This document shows positions 7,687-17,959 of a stretch of 64,000 nt of DNA, in pieces. The DNA comes from an uncultured Paracoccaceae bacterium (GTDB lineage: Bacteria; Pseudomonadota; Alphaproteobacteria; Rhodobacterales; Rhodobacteraceae): the NCBI GenBank assembly GCA_947493255.1, contig CANLQK010000005.1, positions 62,001 to 126,000 on the forward strand, written 5' to 3'. Each line of letters starts with the position of its first letter. The first letter of the stretch is position 1. The notes below the pieces were generated by a model that saw nothing but the letters and a program-made list of their open reading frames with translations, was not told the origin of the DNA and ran no database searches. Both the position numbers and the translations under genes were made by a program.

Positions 7687-8274
7687 ATGAGCAAACTCTT
7701 TCGCGCGGCCATGTTGTTACTAATCTTGGGAAGCTGCGGCGCCCGAGACGGCAGTGCTCCGCGCAATCTAGACAACGCCTGTTCGATCATCACGGAACGT
7801 CCGCACTATGCGCGCGCCTTCCAACAAGCAGAACGGAAATGGGGTGTTGAACCCCATGTTCTGATGGCGATGATCTATCAGGAAAGTAAATTCATTTCGG
7901 ACAACAAACCGCCGCATCAATTTGCGCTGGGGGTTATCCCAACAGGGCGTCAATCATCCGCATTGGGCTATTCACAGGCACTGGACGGAACGTGGGACGA
8001 ATACCTGCAACAAGAAGGCCGTCGCGGTGCCAATCGCACCAACATCAATGACGCGACCGACTTTATGGGCTGGTATATGTCACTGACGGTTCGTGAAAAC
8101 GGCATTCCGATGAACGACACCTACAATCAGTATCTGGCCTATCACGACGGTCGGACCGGTTGGCGTCGTGGCAGCTATCGGTCCAAACCTTGGTTGGTTC
8201 GTATCGCAGGCGAAGTCCGTGACCGTGCGGTCATGTATAACGCTCAACTGCGGACCTGCCGCGCTATGCGCTAG
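7687..8274 (+). CDS. Lipoprotein with lytic transglycosylase (SLT) domain
   Basis: 195 residues. The N-terminus is a lipoprotein signal with lipobox LGSC (cysteine at about residue 18). The SLT domain follows: VEPHVLMAMIYQESKF contains the catalytic Glu of the ES motif, then SALGYSQALDGTWDEYLQ, and NDTYNQYLAYHDGRTGW. It would cleave the glycan strand of peptidoglycan from a membrane-anchored periplasmic position. RBS GAGAGGCAG directly precedes the ATG. A strong terminator follows at 8295. Confidence 0.9.
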   Translation: MSKLFRAAMLLLILGSCGARDGSAPRNLDNACSIITERPHYARAFQQAERKWGVEPHVLMAMIYQESKFISDNKPPHQFALGVIPTGRQSSALGYSQALDGTWDEYLQQEGRRGANRTNINDATDFMGWYMSLTVRENGIPMNDTYNQYLAYHDGRTGWRRGSYRSKPWLVRIAGEVRDRAVMYNAQLRTCRAMR

Positions 8275-8294
8275 ACACACCTAAACAAGAACGA

Positions 8295-8321
8295 AAAACG
8301 CGCCCCATCTGGGCGCGTTTT
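8295..8321 (+). terminator. Intrinsic terminator after the SLT lipoprotein gene, possibly bidirectional
   Basis: AAAACGCGCCC (8295-8305) pairs perfectly with GGGCGCGTTTT (8311-8321) around a 5-base loop. The T-run closing the stem serves the plus-strand gene and the A-run at the other side serves lolA on the minus strand. Confidence 0.85.
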
Positions 8322-8349
8322 GCATGTCTTAACAACGTGGGTTGCGGGG

Positions 8350-8967
8350 TCAGTTACCCCAGTTGCGCATCTCGCGTTGGATGTTGAACAAGATGTCCGA
8401 AATATTTCCGCCCTTGTTCAGATCACCCAAAATCACAGTCGTCTGTTGGCCGGTGTCATCGGTCACAATCCACTGACGCAGCTCTACCGGATCAGACGTA
8501 TAAACCATCTGAATGCTACCATACTCTGGGTGCTCGGGATCTTGCGCCGTAACGGTCGTGGTTGTTCCGTCGCTTGTATGACCGGTCACCATATTGGTCC
8601 GTGTCAGGTCCACATTGCGCTCCAGAATAATCTTCAACGGCGTTTGGTTCAGCGGATACCGATCTGCACCACCATCTGACCGCGGGTCAAACACGGCGAC
8701 TTGCCCACCCCCTGCAACCACCAAGGACTCCTCGGGCGGGTTGTATTCAAACCGCACACGGTTAGGCCGCTTGATAAAAACCGTTCCGGTCGAAATCGTG
8801 CCGTCCGCATTGATCTGCGTAAATTCAGCCTCGGCCGTGACAAAAGAATTCAGGTAGTTGGAAACCTGCCCAAGCGACAATTGCTGGGCCAAAGAAGGAG
8901 AAGCCGCAAACCCTGCGAACGCGAGGGGTACAGCCATCAGACAAAGTCGACGTGTAATCTTATTCAT
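8350..8967 (-). CDS. lolA: Outer-membrane lipoprotein carrier protein LolA
   Basis: 205 residues with an N-terminal signal peptide (RRLCLMAVPLAFAGFAAS, cleavage near SLAQQ). The mature part has the LolA pattern: QVSNYLNSFVTAEAEFTQ, GTVFIKRPNRVRFEYNPP, a hydrophobic beta half-barrel and LRQWIVTDDTGQQTTVIL near the end. LolA carries lipoproteins through the periplasm from LolCDE to the outer membrane. It lies just downstream of ftsK but behind a strong terminator (9081-9101), so it probably has its own promoter in 8968-9080. Confidence 0.93.
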   Translation of the reverse strand: MNKITRRLCLMAVPLAFAGFAASPSLAQQLSLGQVSNYLNSFVTAEAEFTQINADGTISTGTVFIKRPNRVRFEYNPPEESLVVAGGGQVAVFDPRSDGGADRYPLNQTPLKIILERNVDLTRTNMVTGHTSDGTTTTVTAQDPEHPEYGSIQMVYTSDPVELRQWIVTDDTGQQTTVILGDLNKGGNISDILFNIQREMRNWGN

Positions 8968-9080
8968 AACCTATACCTAATCGTGACAGTTGCGTTTTGC
9001 ACCCGTCGGATAAAACAAACATGGGGTGTACTGCGGCGCTAAGCGATATCATGCCGGATGTTATCACCTAACACCGATGA

Positions 9081-9101
9081 AAAAGGGGGCCGAAGCCCCC
9101 T
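9081..9101 (-). terminator. Intrinsic terminator of ftsK
   Basis: On the minus strand GGGGGC, loop TTCG and GCCCCC are followed by TTTTT. It begins a few bases after the ftsK stop codon. Confidence 0.92.
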
Positions 9102-9105
9102 AATT

Positions 9106-12100
9106 TTATTGCTGTTCAGGAATGAGTATCTCTCGCTTACCCACATGGTTTGCCGACGACACGATGCCTTCGTCTTCCATTTGTTCCACCAAACGCGCGG
9201 CCTTGTTGTACCCAATCGCCAGTTTGCGTTGGATGTAGCTGGTCGAACATTTGCGATCTTTCGCAACAATCGCCACGGCTGTGTCATACAACGCATCTTC
9301 GCCATCGGTGTTGCCACCCAGACCAAGAACCGCATCAATGTTGCTCGCGCTTTCTTCCTTGGGGCCTTCCACCACACCAGACATATATTCTGGCGGACCA
9401 TAGGCTTTGAGGTAAGTCACGATCTCTTCGACTTCTTCATCAGAACAGAACGGCCCGTGCACACGGGTAATCTTCGAACCACCCGCCATGTACAACATGT
9501 CACCCATGCCCAGCAGTTGTTCAGCACCCATTTCACCCAAAATCGTACGGCTGTCGATTTTCGACGTCACTTGGAACGAAATCCGTGTTGGGAAGTTCGC
9601 CTTGATCGTACCGGTGATAACATCAACGGACGGACGCTGCGTCGCCATGATCAGGTGAATACCCGATGCACGCGCCATCTGCGCCAAACGTTGAATACAG
9701 GCTTCAATCTCTTTACCGGCAACCATCATCAAATCGGCCATCTCATCGACGATGACGACGATATAGGGCATCTTTTCTGGCTGTAGCTCTTCGGTCTCAA
9801 ACACCGGCTCGCCCGTGTCATCATCAAACCCAGTTTGAACCGTCCGGCTAAACATCTCGCCTTTATCAAGCGCATCTTTAACGCGGCCATTATAACCATC
9901 GATGTTTCGCACGCCCATCTTCGACATCTTGCGATACCGCTCTTCCATCTCGCCCACGACCCATTTCAGGGCAACAACTGCCTTTTTCGGGTCGGTCACA
10001 ACAGGCGACAACAAATGCGGGATGCCGTCATAAACCGACAGTTCCAACATTTTTGGGTCGATCATGATCATGCGGCATTCTTCTGGGCTCAGCTTATACA
10101 GCAAGCTCAAAATCATCGTGTTAATCGCAACAGATTTACCAGAACCCGTCGTACCCGCGATCAACAAGTGGGGCATCTTCGCAAGGTTCGCGATGATCGG
10201 CTCACCACCAATGTCTTTACCCAAGGCCAGCGGCAATTTCATGCTGCTGTCGCCAAAATCACGCGCAGACAACATCTCGCGCAACACAACCATTTCACGG
10301 TTTTCGTTCGGCAATTCGATACCAATAACGCTACGGCCCGGCACTGTGGAAACACGTGCTGAAAGGGCCGACATGGAACGCGCGATGTCATCGGCCAAAC
10401 CAATAACACGAGACGCTTTCAAACCAGGCGCTGGTTCTAATTCATACATCGTCACAACAGGGCCGGGGCGCACCGATACGATCTCGCCCTTAACGCCGTA
10501 GTCATCCAAAACCGCTTCCAACATCCGCGCGTTTTCTTCCAATGCTTCGTCAGACAACACATGGCGGGTCACATCTTCTGGTGACGCCAGCAGCCCAAGT
10601 GGCGGAATTTCATATTCGGGGCGGTTGTCATCAAACTTCAACGCAGGCTGCGCTTCAGCTTTCGCTTGGCGCGACGGCTGGATCGGCTTGCGCACTGGAT
10701 GCTGCACAACCGCTTTTGCCTCTGGAACCGGAATCGGGGCTGCCACAGGCGCAGGTTGCGGTGCAAACGAAGCTGCAGGTGTTTCCATCGGCGCCTCTGG
10801 TGCCGCAGCAAAAGTCAACGGCGCGTCGACTTCTTCATCGATCACGTCAATCATAGGTGCCTCAGCCTCGGCCAATGCATCGCGTTGCTGGGTGTTCAAA
10901 ACCAACGGCTTCGGCCCAGTCTGTGCAACAACGGGCGGCTCCTCACGTGCATCTTGGGGCACCATGCGGCTGGCAATCGCTGCTGTAATCGCTGGGTTTA
11001 CGCCAGGTTTCGTTGCAACTTGCACCTCTTGCGACTGGCCATTGCGGCTACGTACGGCGTTCGCAATTCGTGCAGAAATCCGGTCATCATCCGCAGCAGG
11101 TACATCCGCCTCTAAGGCACCCTGCTCGACCAATTCAGGTTCTGGCATTGGATCCGACCGTTTCAACAACGATGCAAACAATCCAGGCTTTGCTTCGGCA
11201 GGTTCCGGTGCACGAACAGGTGCAACCAGCGGTGCTTCTTCATGCGCTGCCGCGTTACGGGCCGCGATTGCTGGCGCTGTTGTTGGCTCTACCGGGTCAA
11301 AATCTTCAAATCGGGTCGGCATCGCTGGGTTCGCCCGAACAACCGCCGCAACCCGCGCCGTTTCTTCAGCAACAGACGGAGCCGGAATAGCCCGCGCTGC
11401 GGCCAACTCCGCCTCATATTCAGCGCGTTCCTGACGCGAAACTTCGCGCCGTTCCTGCACTTTGGCACCCAAATTCTGGGCCCCTTTATAAGACGCTGAC
11501 GCTGTCATGCCCAAAACCCGCAAAACAGCAGAATAGGCAACAATCACACCAATCAACAAAAACCGCCTTAGTTTGCGAATTTCAAACATCGTGAACCCAA
11601 GCGCGAAAGCCATCAACGCCACAACAGCAAGGCCCATCACCAACGACATCAATTTGGTGCTAAACAATGTGCCAAACGGCAAGATCGTCAGCAAAATCGA
11701 CAGGACCTGATCACCGAAATGCCCACCAAGGCCAAAATTCTCGTCCCAACCGCTACCCGGTACCAATGTCGCCGCATAAACCGACGACACAGCAATTGCG
11801 ATGGGCGCAAAAACAATCCGACCAATCGCGCGTTCCTGCCCATGATGGAACACAAATCGCAGACCCCAAGCGCCAAGAACAACCGGCACCATCCACGACG
11901 CATAGCCAACAATCATAAACAAAATCGCTGCAATCGACGCCCCTGGTCGACCCAACCAGTTTTGCACAGGCGCATCCGTTGCTGACATGAAATTCGGATC
12001 ATCGGGCGCATAGCTCCACAACATCATCGCAACCATTAAACCGGCCACGAACAAGCCAATGCCAATCAACTCGCGTCCGCGTTTTTCAATCGCGGCCTGC

Positions 12101-12150
12101 GTGGTGCTGTCCAGCAAGGGATCTCTCTGTCGGGATTGATAAGATGCCAT
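9106..12150 (-). CDS. ftsK: DNA translocase FtsK
   Basis: 1014 residues. An N-terminal integral-membrane part (segments about residues 28-48, 75-100, 135-160, 165-200) is followed by a long Ala/Pro/Glu-rich linker (about 240-480) and the motor: Walker A GTTGSGKS at residues 666-673, Walker [15 protein letters not shown], and the C-terminal gamma winged helix ([20 protein letters not shown]) that reads KOPS. It pumps chromosome dimers at the septum and activates XerCD. The ATG at 12148-12150 with GAGGA before it is preferred over a GTG at 12165 that would overlap the aminotransferase. It forms an operon with the upstream aminotransferase gene. Confidence 0.96.
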   Translation of the reverse strand: MASYQSRQRDPLLDSTTQAAIEKRGRELIGIGLFVAGLMVAMMLWSYAPDDPNFMSATDAPVQNWLGRPGASIAAILFMIVGYASWMVPVVLGAWGLRFVFHHGQERAIGRIVFAPIAIAVSSVYAATLVPGSGWDENFGLGGHFGDQVLSILLTILPFGTLFSTKLMSLVMGLAVVALMAFALGFTMFEIRKLRRFLLIGVIVAYSAVLRVLGMTASASYKGAQNLGAKVQERREVSRQERAEYEAELAAARAIPAPSVAEETARVAAVVRANPAMPTRFEDFDPVEPTTAPAIAARNAAAHEEAPLVAPVRAPEPAEAKPGLFASLLKRSDPMPEPELVEQGALEADVPAADDDRISARIANAVRSRNGQSQEVQVATKPGVNPAITAAIASRMVPQDAREEPPVVAQTGPKPLVLNTQQRDALAEAEAPMIDVIDEEVDAPLTFAAAPEAPMETPAASFAPQPAPVAAPIPVPEAKAVVQHPVRKPIQPSRQAKAEAQPALKFDDNRPEYEIPPLGLLASPEDVTRHVLSDEALEENARMLEAVLDDYGVKGEIVSVRPGPVVTMYELEPAPGLKASRVIGLADDIARSMSALSARVSTVPGRSVIGIELPNENREMVVLREMLSARDFGDSSMKLPLALGKDIGGEPIIANLAKMPHLLIAGTTGSGKSVAINTMILSLLYKLSPEECRMIMIDPKMLELSVYDGIPHLLSPVVTDPKKAVVALKWVVGEMEERYRKMSKMGVRNIDGYNGRVKDALDKGEMFSRTVQTGFDDDTGEPVFETEELQPEKMPYIVVIVDEMADLMMVAGKEIEACIQRLAQMARASGIHLIMATQRPSVDVITGTIKANFPTRISFQVTSKIDSRTILGEMGAEQLLGMGDMLYMAGGSKITRVHGPFCSDEEVEEIVTYLKAYGPPEYMSGVVEGPKEESASNIDAVLGLGGNTDGEDALYDTAVAIVAKDRKCSTSYIQRKLAIGYNKAARLVEQMEDEGIVSSANHVGKREILIPEQQ

Positions 12151-12161
12151 GTGCTTGTTCC

Positions 12162-13340
12162 TCACTTATACAAACAGTCGCGGATCAGGGTCAGACCGCG
12201 CTGCGTTTCTTCTTTTGGGGCAACCAAAGCTGCCCGAATATAATTATGGCCAGGGTCGCCCTGCTCGTTTGGGCGGCTCAGGTATGCGCCGGGCAAAACC
12301 CGCACGCCAGTTTCACGCCAAAGTTTCAACGCAGCCGCCTCACCGTCTTCAACGGGGAGCCACAGGAAAAACCCAGCTTCGGGGGAACTGTACCCAGCGA
12401 CCCCTGCAAAAATCTCATCCGCCATGTCGAACTTTTCTTGATACAGACGGCGGTTTTCTTCCACGTGCTTTTCATCCGACCAAACGGCTTCGGCGACACG
12501 TTGCAATGGCATCGGCAGGGGTGAACCCGCATAGGTGCGCAACTGGCGAATTTCTTTGATGTTCTTGGGGCCACTCGCCACAAAACCAGACCGCAAGCCC
12601 GCAAGGTTGCTGCGTTTTGAAAGCGAATGAAACGCCACAACCCTTTCAGGGTCGCAACCGCTATCCGCGACGGCCTCCAACACACCCGTTGGCGGAGCAT
12701 CACGGTAGATCTCGCAATAACACTCATCCGCAAAAATCTTGAAATCGTGTTTTTCGGCCAGTGCAATCAGCTTGGTCCAATACGCCTTGTCGGCCACCGC
12801 GCCTTGGGGGTTGGCGGGGCTACAAATGTAGCAAATCGTCGTGCGGTCCAAAATGTCGTCAGACAGGGCCGCATAATCTGGCAGATGGCCGGTTTCCGCC
12901 GTCGCCGACACCAAAACAGGTTCCGCCGTCACCGATAAAGCCGCCACCGCATAAACCTGATAAAACGGGTTCGGCAACAAGACGACCGGCGTTTTGCCAT
13001 TTTTGGTTTCAGGCGCCAAAGCCATCGCAGCGTTGTACAAACCTTCGCGCGTACCGTTCAACGCCATCACGCGGTCCGGCGTCAGATCGACAGAAAACCG
13101 GCGCGTGACCCAGCCACAAACAGCCGCCAAAAGTTCCGGCGCGCCTTCATTTGTTGGGTATTTGTTGAACTCATGCACGGACTTAGCCAGCACATCAGAC
13201 ACGAATTCGGGAAAGGCGTGCTTGGGCTCGCCAATGGTCATATTTATCGTTTCGCCGCCCGGTTCATGGACGTCGAGCAAGGACCTTAAGCGTGGAAACG
13301 CATAGGCCGGGAGGTTCGAAAACCGCTCGGGGTACATCAT
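12162..13340 (-). CDS. Class I/II PLP-dependent aminotransferase, DapC-like
   Basis: 392 residues starting [19 protein letters not shown]. Fold-type I features: [17 protein letters not shown], the substrate/PLP motif [18 protein letters not shown] and the PLP lysine in [15 protein letters not shown]. Sequence and place before ftsK match the protein commonly annotated as N-succinyldiaminopimelate aminotransferase in alphaproteobacteria (lysine and peptidoglycan precursor synthesis); I infer this activity. The start at 13340 has GAGG six bases upstream and matches the family's N-terminus; a longer start at 13385 has no support. Its stop is 11 bases before the ftsK ATG. Confidence 0.85.
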   Translation of the reverse strand: MMYPERFSNLPAYAFPRLRSLLDVHEPGGETINMTIGEPKHAFPEFVSDVLAKSVHEFNKYPTNEGAPELLAAVCGWVTRRFSVDLTPDRVMALNGTREGLYNAAMALAPETKNGKTPVVLLPNPFYQVYAVAALSVTAEPVLVSATAETGHLPDYAALSDDILDRTTICYICSPANPQGAVADKAYWTKLIALAEKHDFKIFADECYCEIYRDAPPTGVLEAVADSGCDPERVVAFHSLSKRSNLAGLRSGFVASGPKNIKEIRQLRTYAGSPLPMPLQRVAEAVWSDEKHVEENRRLYQEKFDMADEIFAGVAGYSSPEAGFFLWLPVEDGEAAALKLWRETGVRVLPGAYLSRPNEQGDPGHNYIRAALVAPKEETQRGLTLIRDCLYK

Positions 13341-13448
13341 TACTGCCTCATATCGCGGCCTCATTGACGGGTCGCTTACCGCCAAATTAGCCGAGACAAG
13401 GCGCCAGTGTCCAGAAAAAGCACACGATCCCCGAATGTTGTGTGTCTT

Positions 13449-14780
13449 TTACGTCAGCGCACCTTCTATAGCGGCGCCAATCCGCAACAAACGTTCCTCG
13501 GAATTGGGCGGCGTATTCACCAACAGCCCAACCGAAGGTGTACCCGTGGGCAATGAAAGCGATGCAAGCCCCATCAAATTTGCTACTCGGGTATTTCGAA
13601 GCGCCAGCAAGTTTTCTGACAGGTAATAGGCTTCATCGGTCTCCAGCCGTTCCGCATTGGGCGGCATAATGGCTGATCCGGGGCACAAGACCGCATCAAA
13701 ACCCGCCAATGTGGACGCATAGACGTTGCGAATGTCGTGAAGTTCTTTCCACAACGCCAAATACTCATGGGCCAATACGTCTTTTCCGCCGCGCACTCTG
13801 TTCAAAATCTGCCAATACATTTTCTCTGGCGCCGCTTCGACCAAGTCCGCCCAATTGGCATATGCATCCGCCGTATACAGCGGCAACGACATATCAAACG
13901 CACGGGTTAATTCTGGAACTTCAACAGGCACAATCTCTGCCCCGGCAGCCTGTAACTGAACCAGTGACGCGTTGTACCCCTGCAACGGGGCATCGCGCAT
14001 TTCGTCCATCACAACAGTTTGTAAGGCCGCGAACCGCATCCCCTTCAAAGACACACCAGTTAAATCAGCGCTGGTCGCCGTGCCCTCTAACGCGGCCAAA
14101 AACAGCGCCGCATCTTCTACACTGCGGCACAAGGGGCCGATCGTATCAAATTCTGAACACAGCGGCACGGACCCGTCCAAAGGCAGCCGCCCAAACGTGG
14201 TCTTCAGCCCGACAAGATCGTTCCACATAGACGGAATCCGAACCGATCCCCCCGTATCAGACCCAATGCCCGCCGCGGCCAACCCAAACGCGACGCTTGC
14301 CGCAGCACCAGAAGACGACCCCCCCGGAACCGCATCCGCATCATTCACGCAAGGCGGCGTCGCCGTCACGGGGTTTAGCCCCAAACCGCTGAACGCTATT
14401 TCGGTCATGTGGGTCTTTCCCAAACACACCAGACCCATGCCCGTCGCCACACGCAACACCTCTGCGTCAGCGTCGGGAACACGCCCCTTCATCAACGCAG
14501 TCCCTGCTTCGGTGGCAACACCCGCGGTGTCGAACAGGTCTTTCCACGATACAGGCACACCATCCAACGGTGACAACCGCTGTCCCGCCTTCGCACGCTT
14601 TGATGCAGCCGCCGCCTCAGCCCGCGCACGATCATGGGTCACACGCGCGTAAATCCTGTCGCGCAATTCATGTCCATCAATCGCCGCCAAATAGACTTCG
14701 CACAGCTCCACAGGGTCGATCTCGCCTGCTTCTATGCCGCGCCCCAAATCAGCGGCTGTCGCCCATAGCCAATCTTGCAT
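13449..14780 (-). CDS. Amidase signature family hydrolase
   Basis: 443 residues starting MQDWLWATAADLGRG with AAAGGAGAT just upstream. The Ser-cisSer-Lys triad is visible: Lys in VSWKDLFDTAG, cis-Ser in GSDTGGSVRIPS, and the glycine/serine motif AVPGGSSSGAAASVAFG. It hydrolyses a C-N amide bond; related to GatA and to many catabolic amidases, but no gatB or gatC is near, so a catabolic amidase is more likely. It diverges from the UbiH-type gene at 14858 with 77 bases between. Confidence 0.9.
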   Translation of the reverse strand: MQDWLWATAADLGRGIEAGEIDPVELCEVYLAAIDGHELRDRIYARVTHDRARAEAAAASKRAKAGQRLSPLDGVPVSWKDLFDTAGVATEAGTALMKGRVPDADAEVLRVATGMGLVCLGKTHMTEIAFSGLGLNPVTATPPCVNDADAVPGGSSSGAAASVAFGLAAAGIGSDTGGSVRIPSMWNDLVGLKTTFGRLPLDGSVPLCSEFDTIGPLCRSVEDAALFLAALEGTATSADLTGVSLKGMRFAALQTVVMDEMRDAPLQGYNASLVQLQAAGAEIVPVEVPELTRAFDMSLPLYTADAYANWADLVEAAPEKMYWQILNRVRGGKDVLAHEYLALWKELHDIRNVYASTLAGFDAVLCPGSAIMPPNAERLETDEAYYLSENLLALRNTRVANLMGLASLSLPTGTPSVGLLVNTPPNSEERLLRIGAAIEGALT

Positions 14781-14857
14781 GTAAATCTCCTTTGGCTGCG
14801 ACGGTAGCGACGATCCCGCGCATGGACAATCCCACCAACCCGCGCATATTGCAGGGT

Positions 14858-16063
14858 ATGAAAACGGATACAGATATCGCAATCGTAGGCGGCGGCCTGA
14901 ACGGATCAGCGCTGGCCCTTGGCCTCGCGCACATTGGCCTACATGTCACGATCATCGACACACTTCCCGCCCCGACACGTAAATTGGGCACCTTCGACGG
15001 TCGTTCTTATGCCCTTGCGCTTGCGTCGGTCCGTCTTCTGCGCGGTTTAGGTCTTTGGGACGCTGTCGCAGACAAAACCCACCCAATGCTAGAGATCAAA
15101 GTCACCGATGGCCGCGCAGGTGAAGGCCCGTCCCCTTGGATGCTACATTTTGATCACGCCGAAATCGAAGAAGGACCCATGGGCCACATGTGCGAAGACC
15201 GCCACTTGCGCCGTGCATTTCTGGCCGCAATGGACGCGTCCGCCCAAATCACCCAACTCAACGGCGAAACCGTGGTATCCCAAGACCACGGCGTACTTAC
15301 GCTCGCCTCCGGAAAAACCCTATCCGCCAAATTAATCATCGGTGCCGACGGGCGTGCCAGCGGCACTGCCGAACGTGCTGGTATCAAACGCACGGGCTGG
15401 GGTTATGGCCAGACTGGCATCGTCTGTGCTGTGGGTCATGAAAAGCCGCATGGCGGCATAGCCCACCAATTTTTCATGCCATCTGGGCCCCTGGCAATCT
15501 TACCGCTCACTGACAATCGCTGTTCCATCGTCTGGTCCGAAACCGACGCCCGCGCTGCGGAAATCATGGACATGAATGATGATGATTTCCTGACTGCCCT
15601 TCGACCAGCGTTTGGTGATTTTCTGGGCGACATCCACCTAACGGGTAAACGGTTCAGCTATCCGCTTGGCCTGACTGTTGCCAACCAATTCATTGCCGAA
15701 CGCATCGCCCTTATCGGCGACGCAGCCCACGGCGTTCACCCAATCGCGGGCCAAGGCCTCAACGCGGGTCTGCGCGACGTTGGCGCCATGATCGACGTAC
15801 TCCAAGCAGCGAAAATGCGTGGCGAAGACATCGGCAGCCCTGCCGTTTTGGCACGTTATGAACAATGGCGGCGTTTCGACACGGCCACATTGGCGATGGC
15901 GACAGATACGTTCAATAAACTGTTTTCAAACGACAACCCGCTGCTCCGCGCGGTGCGCGATGTGGGGATGGGTTTGGTCAATGCAAATCCGTCATTGCGT
16001 CGCAATTTCATCCGCGAGGCCGCAGGCCTCACCGGTGATTTGCCCAGCCTGATGCAGGCCTAA
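14858..16063 (+). CDS. UbiH/UbiF/COQ6-type FAD-dependent aromatic hydroxylase
   Basis: 401 residues starting [23 protein letters not shown]-binding GxGxxG motif at the N-terminus, the DG motif [16 protein letters not shown], and the C-terminal [20 protein letters not shown] that marks the ubiquinone hydroxylase subfamily. It hydroxylates the aromatic ring during ubiquinone synthesis; which ring position cannot be read from sequence (UbiH, UbiF or the alphaproteobacterial UbiL type). An in-frame ATG at 14822 would add 12 residues. Its stop overlaps that of Trm112 on the other strand (CTAA). Confidence 0.87.
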   Translation: MKTDTDIAIVGGGLNGSALALGLAHIGLHVTIIDTLPAPTRKLGTFDGRSYALALASVRLLRGLGLWDAVADKTHPMLEIKVTDGRAGEGPSPWMLHFDHAEIEEGPMGHMCEDRHLRRAFLAAMDASAQITQLNGETVVSQDHGVLTLASGKTLSAKLIIGADGRASGTAERAGIKRTGWGYGQTGIVCAVGHEKPHGGIAHQFFMPSGPLAILPLTDNRCSIVWSETDARAAEIMDMNDDDFLTALRPAFGDFLGDIHLTGKRFSYPLGLTVANQFIAERIALIGDAAHGVHPIAGQGLNAGLRDVGAMIDVLQAAKMRGEDIGSPAVLARYEQWRRFDTATLAMATDTFNKLFSNDNPLLRAVRDVGMGLVNANPSLRRNFIREAAGLTGDLPSLMQA

Positions 16064-16251
16064 TCTTTATCCAGCGTCCGCGCTTCGTCGATCAACAACA
16101 CCGGAATGCCCCCACGAATTGGGTAGGCCAGATGCGCCGCCTTGCTGACCAGTTCGTTTGTCTCGGCATCAAACCGCAACACACCGTGGCATTGCGGGCA
16201 AACCAATGCCTCTAACATCTTCGGGTCAAAGGCTTGTTCGGGTTCCGTCAT
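16060..16251 (-). CDS. Trm112 family protein
   Basis: 63 residues. The zinc-ribbon half [16 protein letters not shown] and the [16 protein letters not shown] end are typical of bacterial Trm112-like proteins. The second Cys pair of the eukaryotic protein is absent, as usual in bacteria. Eukaryotic and archaeal homologues activate methyltransferases; the bacterial role is less clear. It overlaps the preceding LON-domain gene by four bases (ATGA), so it is translationally coupled to it. Confidence 0.88.
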   Translation of the reverse strand: MTEPEQAFDPKMLEALVCPQCHGVLRFDAETNELVSKAAHLAYPIRGGIPVLLIDEARTLDKD

Positions 16252-16880
16252 TGCATCATCCGTTGTTCGCTATCACCCGAGTGTAGGGCGTATTCTATTA
16301 ATGTGACCAACGTTTCGCGGCGTGTTTGCAACGTTGGTGACTCAAGCAACGCTTGGCGTTCCTCTGGCTCAAACGGGCATAACATCGCCAGCGAATTGAT
16401 CAACAGTTCAGGTTCCGCTTCCTTGATCCCGTCCCAATCGGTACTCAAACCGCGGTCTTCGAAAAACCGGTCCAAAAGGCTCATCAAATTCTCACGATCA
16501 AGCCCCGGATCCTCTTCCTCACCGCCCAGATCACCCTCAAATCCGGCCCATTCCACGTCAAACCGTCGATACGGGGTAAACCCTTCTATTTCGGATGAAA
16601 CACGGAACCGCGAAACGCCTGTCAGCGTAATCATATAGCGGCCATCATCGGTTTCAGACATCGCCGTGACGCGCCCAGCGCAGCCAATTGAATGAAGCCG
16701 GTCCTCGCCATTGGGTTGGATCATCCCAATCATCCGATGATCAGATTTCAGTACATCGTCCAACATCGTCAAATATCGTGGTTCGAACAGATGCAACGGC
16801 AACCGTGCCCTCGGGAGCAAAAGTGCACCGGGCAGCGGAAATACGGAAATCGTGTCGGGAAGGTCTATGCGTTTTGCCAT
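16248..16880 (-). CDS. LON peptidase substrate-binding domain protein
   Basis: 210 residues corresponding to the N-terminal domain of Lon without ATPase or protease: [26 protein letters not shown] (seen as [20 protein letters not shown]), [20 protein letters not shown] and [14 protein letters not shown]. Stand-alone members are frequent in proteobacteria; function unknown, presumably peptide or client binding. It lies 27 bases downstream of cnoX and overlaps trm112, forming a three-gene unit with a protein-quality theme. Confidence 0.9.
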   Translation of the reverse strand: MAKRIDLPDTISVFPLPGALLLPRARLPLHLFEPRYLTMLDDVLKSDHRMIGMIQPNGEDRLHSIGCAGRVTAMSETDDGRYMITLTGVSRFRVSSEIEGFTPYRRFDVEWAGFEGDLGGEEEDPGLDRENLMSLLDRFFEDRGLSTDWDGIKEAEPELLINSLAMLCPFEPEERQALLESPTLQTRRETLVTLIEYALHSGDSEQRMMQ

Positions 16881-16907
16881 GACCCAAAATATAGGCCTTT
16901 GCCAAGT

Positions 16908-17819
16908 TTAGGCAAATATCATTGAAGACAATTTTCGACGTCCGTTCAAAACGACTGGGTCCGTCGGCTTCAAGGCCTCGAAAACGGTGAACAACTGAGT
17001 CTTTGCCGCCCCGTCATTCCACTCCCGATCTCGGCGGAACAGTTCCAGCAATTCATTCACCGCCGCTTCTGTTTCACCTGCGCCTTGCAATGCAACCGCC
17101 AAGTCAAACCGCGCCTGATGGTCATCTTCGTTCGCATCCACCGCAGCACGCAATTCTGCCACTGGCCCAGCGTCAACCGCTTGCTTAGCCAGCTCTAACG
17201 CAGCACGCGCAGCTTCCACTTCGACCGTGTCGTGCAAAGACGCATCCAAACCATTCAATGCGGCTTCGGCTTGGTCCAAGTCGTCCATCGCCAAATACGC
17301 GCGGATCAAACCACCCGCCGCACCTGCATGGGTGCCGTCTTCTTCCAAGATTGCCGCAAAAGTCGCGGCCGCATCTTCGGCTTCACCTTCGCTTAACATC
17401 TCTTCAGCGGCAGCAACCGCATCATCCAAACCATTGTCCGGTTCGCCTGCCAGATCGGCGATCTTGGTGACAAATGCTTCAACCTCGCTTGGCGGCAACG
17501 CACCCTGAAATCCGTCTACGGGCTGACCGTTGAAAAACGCATAAACCGTCGGGATGGACTGAACCCGCAACTGGCCCGCAATCGCTTGGTTTTGGTCAAC
17601 GTCGACCTTCACCATTTTCACACGACCACCGGCCTTCTTGACGGCTTCTTCCAATGCGGGGCCCAGCGTTTTGCACGGGCCGCACCACGGCGCCCAGAAA
17701 TCGACGATCACCGGCACGTCTTGCGATGCTTCAATGACGTCCTGCATGAACGTCGCTTCGCTGCTGTCTTTGATCAAATCTGTTGCCGCTGCGGGCTGTT
17801 CACCACCGAGTTCAAGCAT
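16908..17819 (-). CDS. cnoX: CnoX/YbbN-type thioredoxin-TPR co-chaperone
   Basis: 303 residues. Residues about 15-115 are a thioredoxin fold with FWAPWCGPCK (active site C46 and C49) and the cis-Pro stretch VQSIPTVYAFFNG; the rest is a helical TPR-like part (AEEMLSEGEAEDAAATF, FDLAVALQGAGETEAAVNELL). The family protects and hands oxidised or unfolded proteins to GroEL. E. coli CnoX lacks the CxxC, but many alphaproteobacterial homologues keep it as here, so redox activity is likely. First gene of the cnoX-LON-trm112 unit. Confidence 0.88.
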   Translation of the reverse strand: MLELGGEQPAAATDLIKDSSEATFMQDVIEASQDVPVIVDFWAPWCGPCKTLGPALEEAVKKAGGRVKMVKVDVDQNQAIAGQLRVQSIPTVYAFFNGQPVDGFQGALPPSEVEAFVTKIADLAGEPDNGLDDAVAAAEEMLSEGEAEDAAATFAAILEEDGTHAGAAGGLIRAYLAMDDLDQAEAALNGLDASLHDTVEVEAARAALELAKQAVDAGPVAELRAAVDANEDDHQARFDLAVALQGAGETEAAVNELLELFRRDREWNDGAAKTQLFTVFEALKPTDPVVLNGRRKLSSMIFA

Positions 17820-17901
17820 CGTCTTCTCCGATTGTGTAAATCTTGCCGTCTATATGCGGCGATCTCGACCAAAGGCCAAGGGGTAACGTTTATGGGTAAA
17901 G

Positions 17902-17941
17902 AGCAATACCAGACCCATACCAAAGCAATACCGGACCCATA
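17902..17941. repeat. Tandem pair of 18-base repeats with 22-base period
   Basis: AGCAATACCAGACCCATA (17902-17919) and AGCAATACCGGACCCATA (17924-17941) differ at one base and start 22 bases apart. They lie between the end of xthA and the start of cnoX, in the likely promoter region of cnoX. Confidence 0.7.
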
Positions 17942-17959
17942 TCGTATTTTTGGCGGGTT

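Noticed and set aside
10625-11434. 269-codon open frame antisense to ftsK
   Set aside because: It lies opposite the Ala/Pro/Glu linker of FtsK, is low-complexity and has no RBS; a shadow of codon bias.
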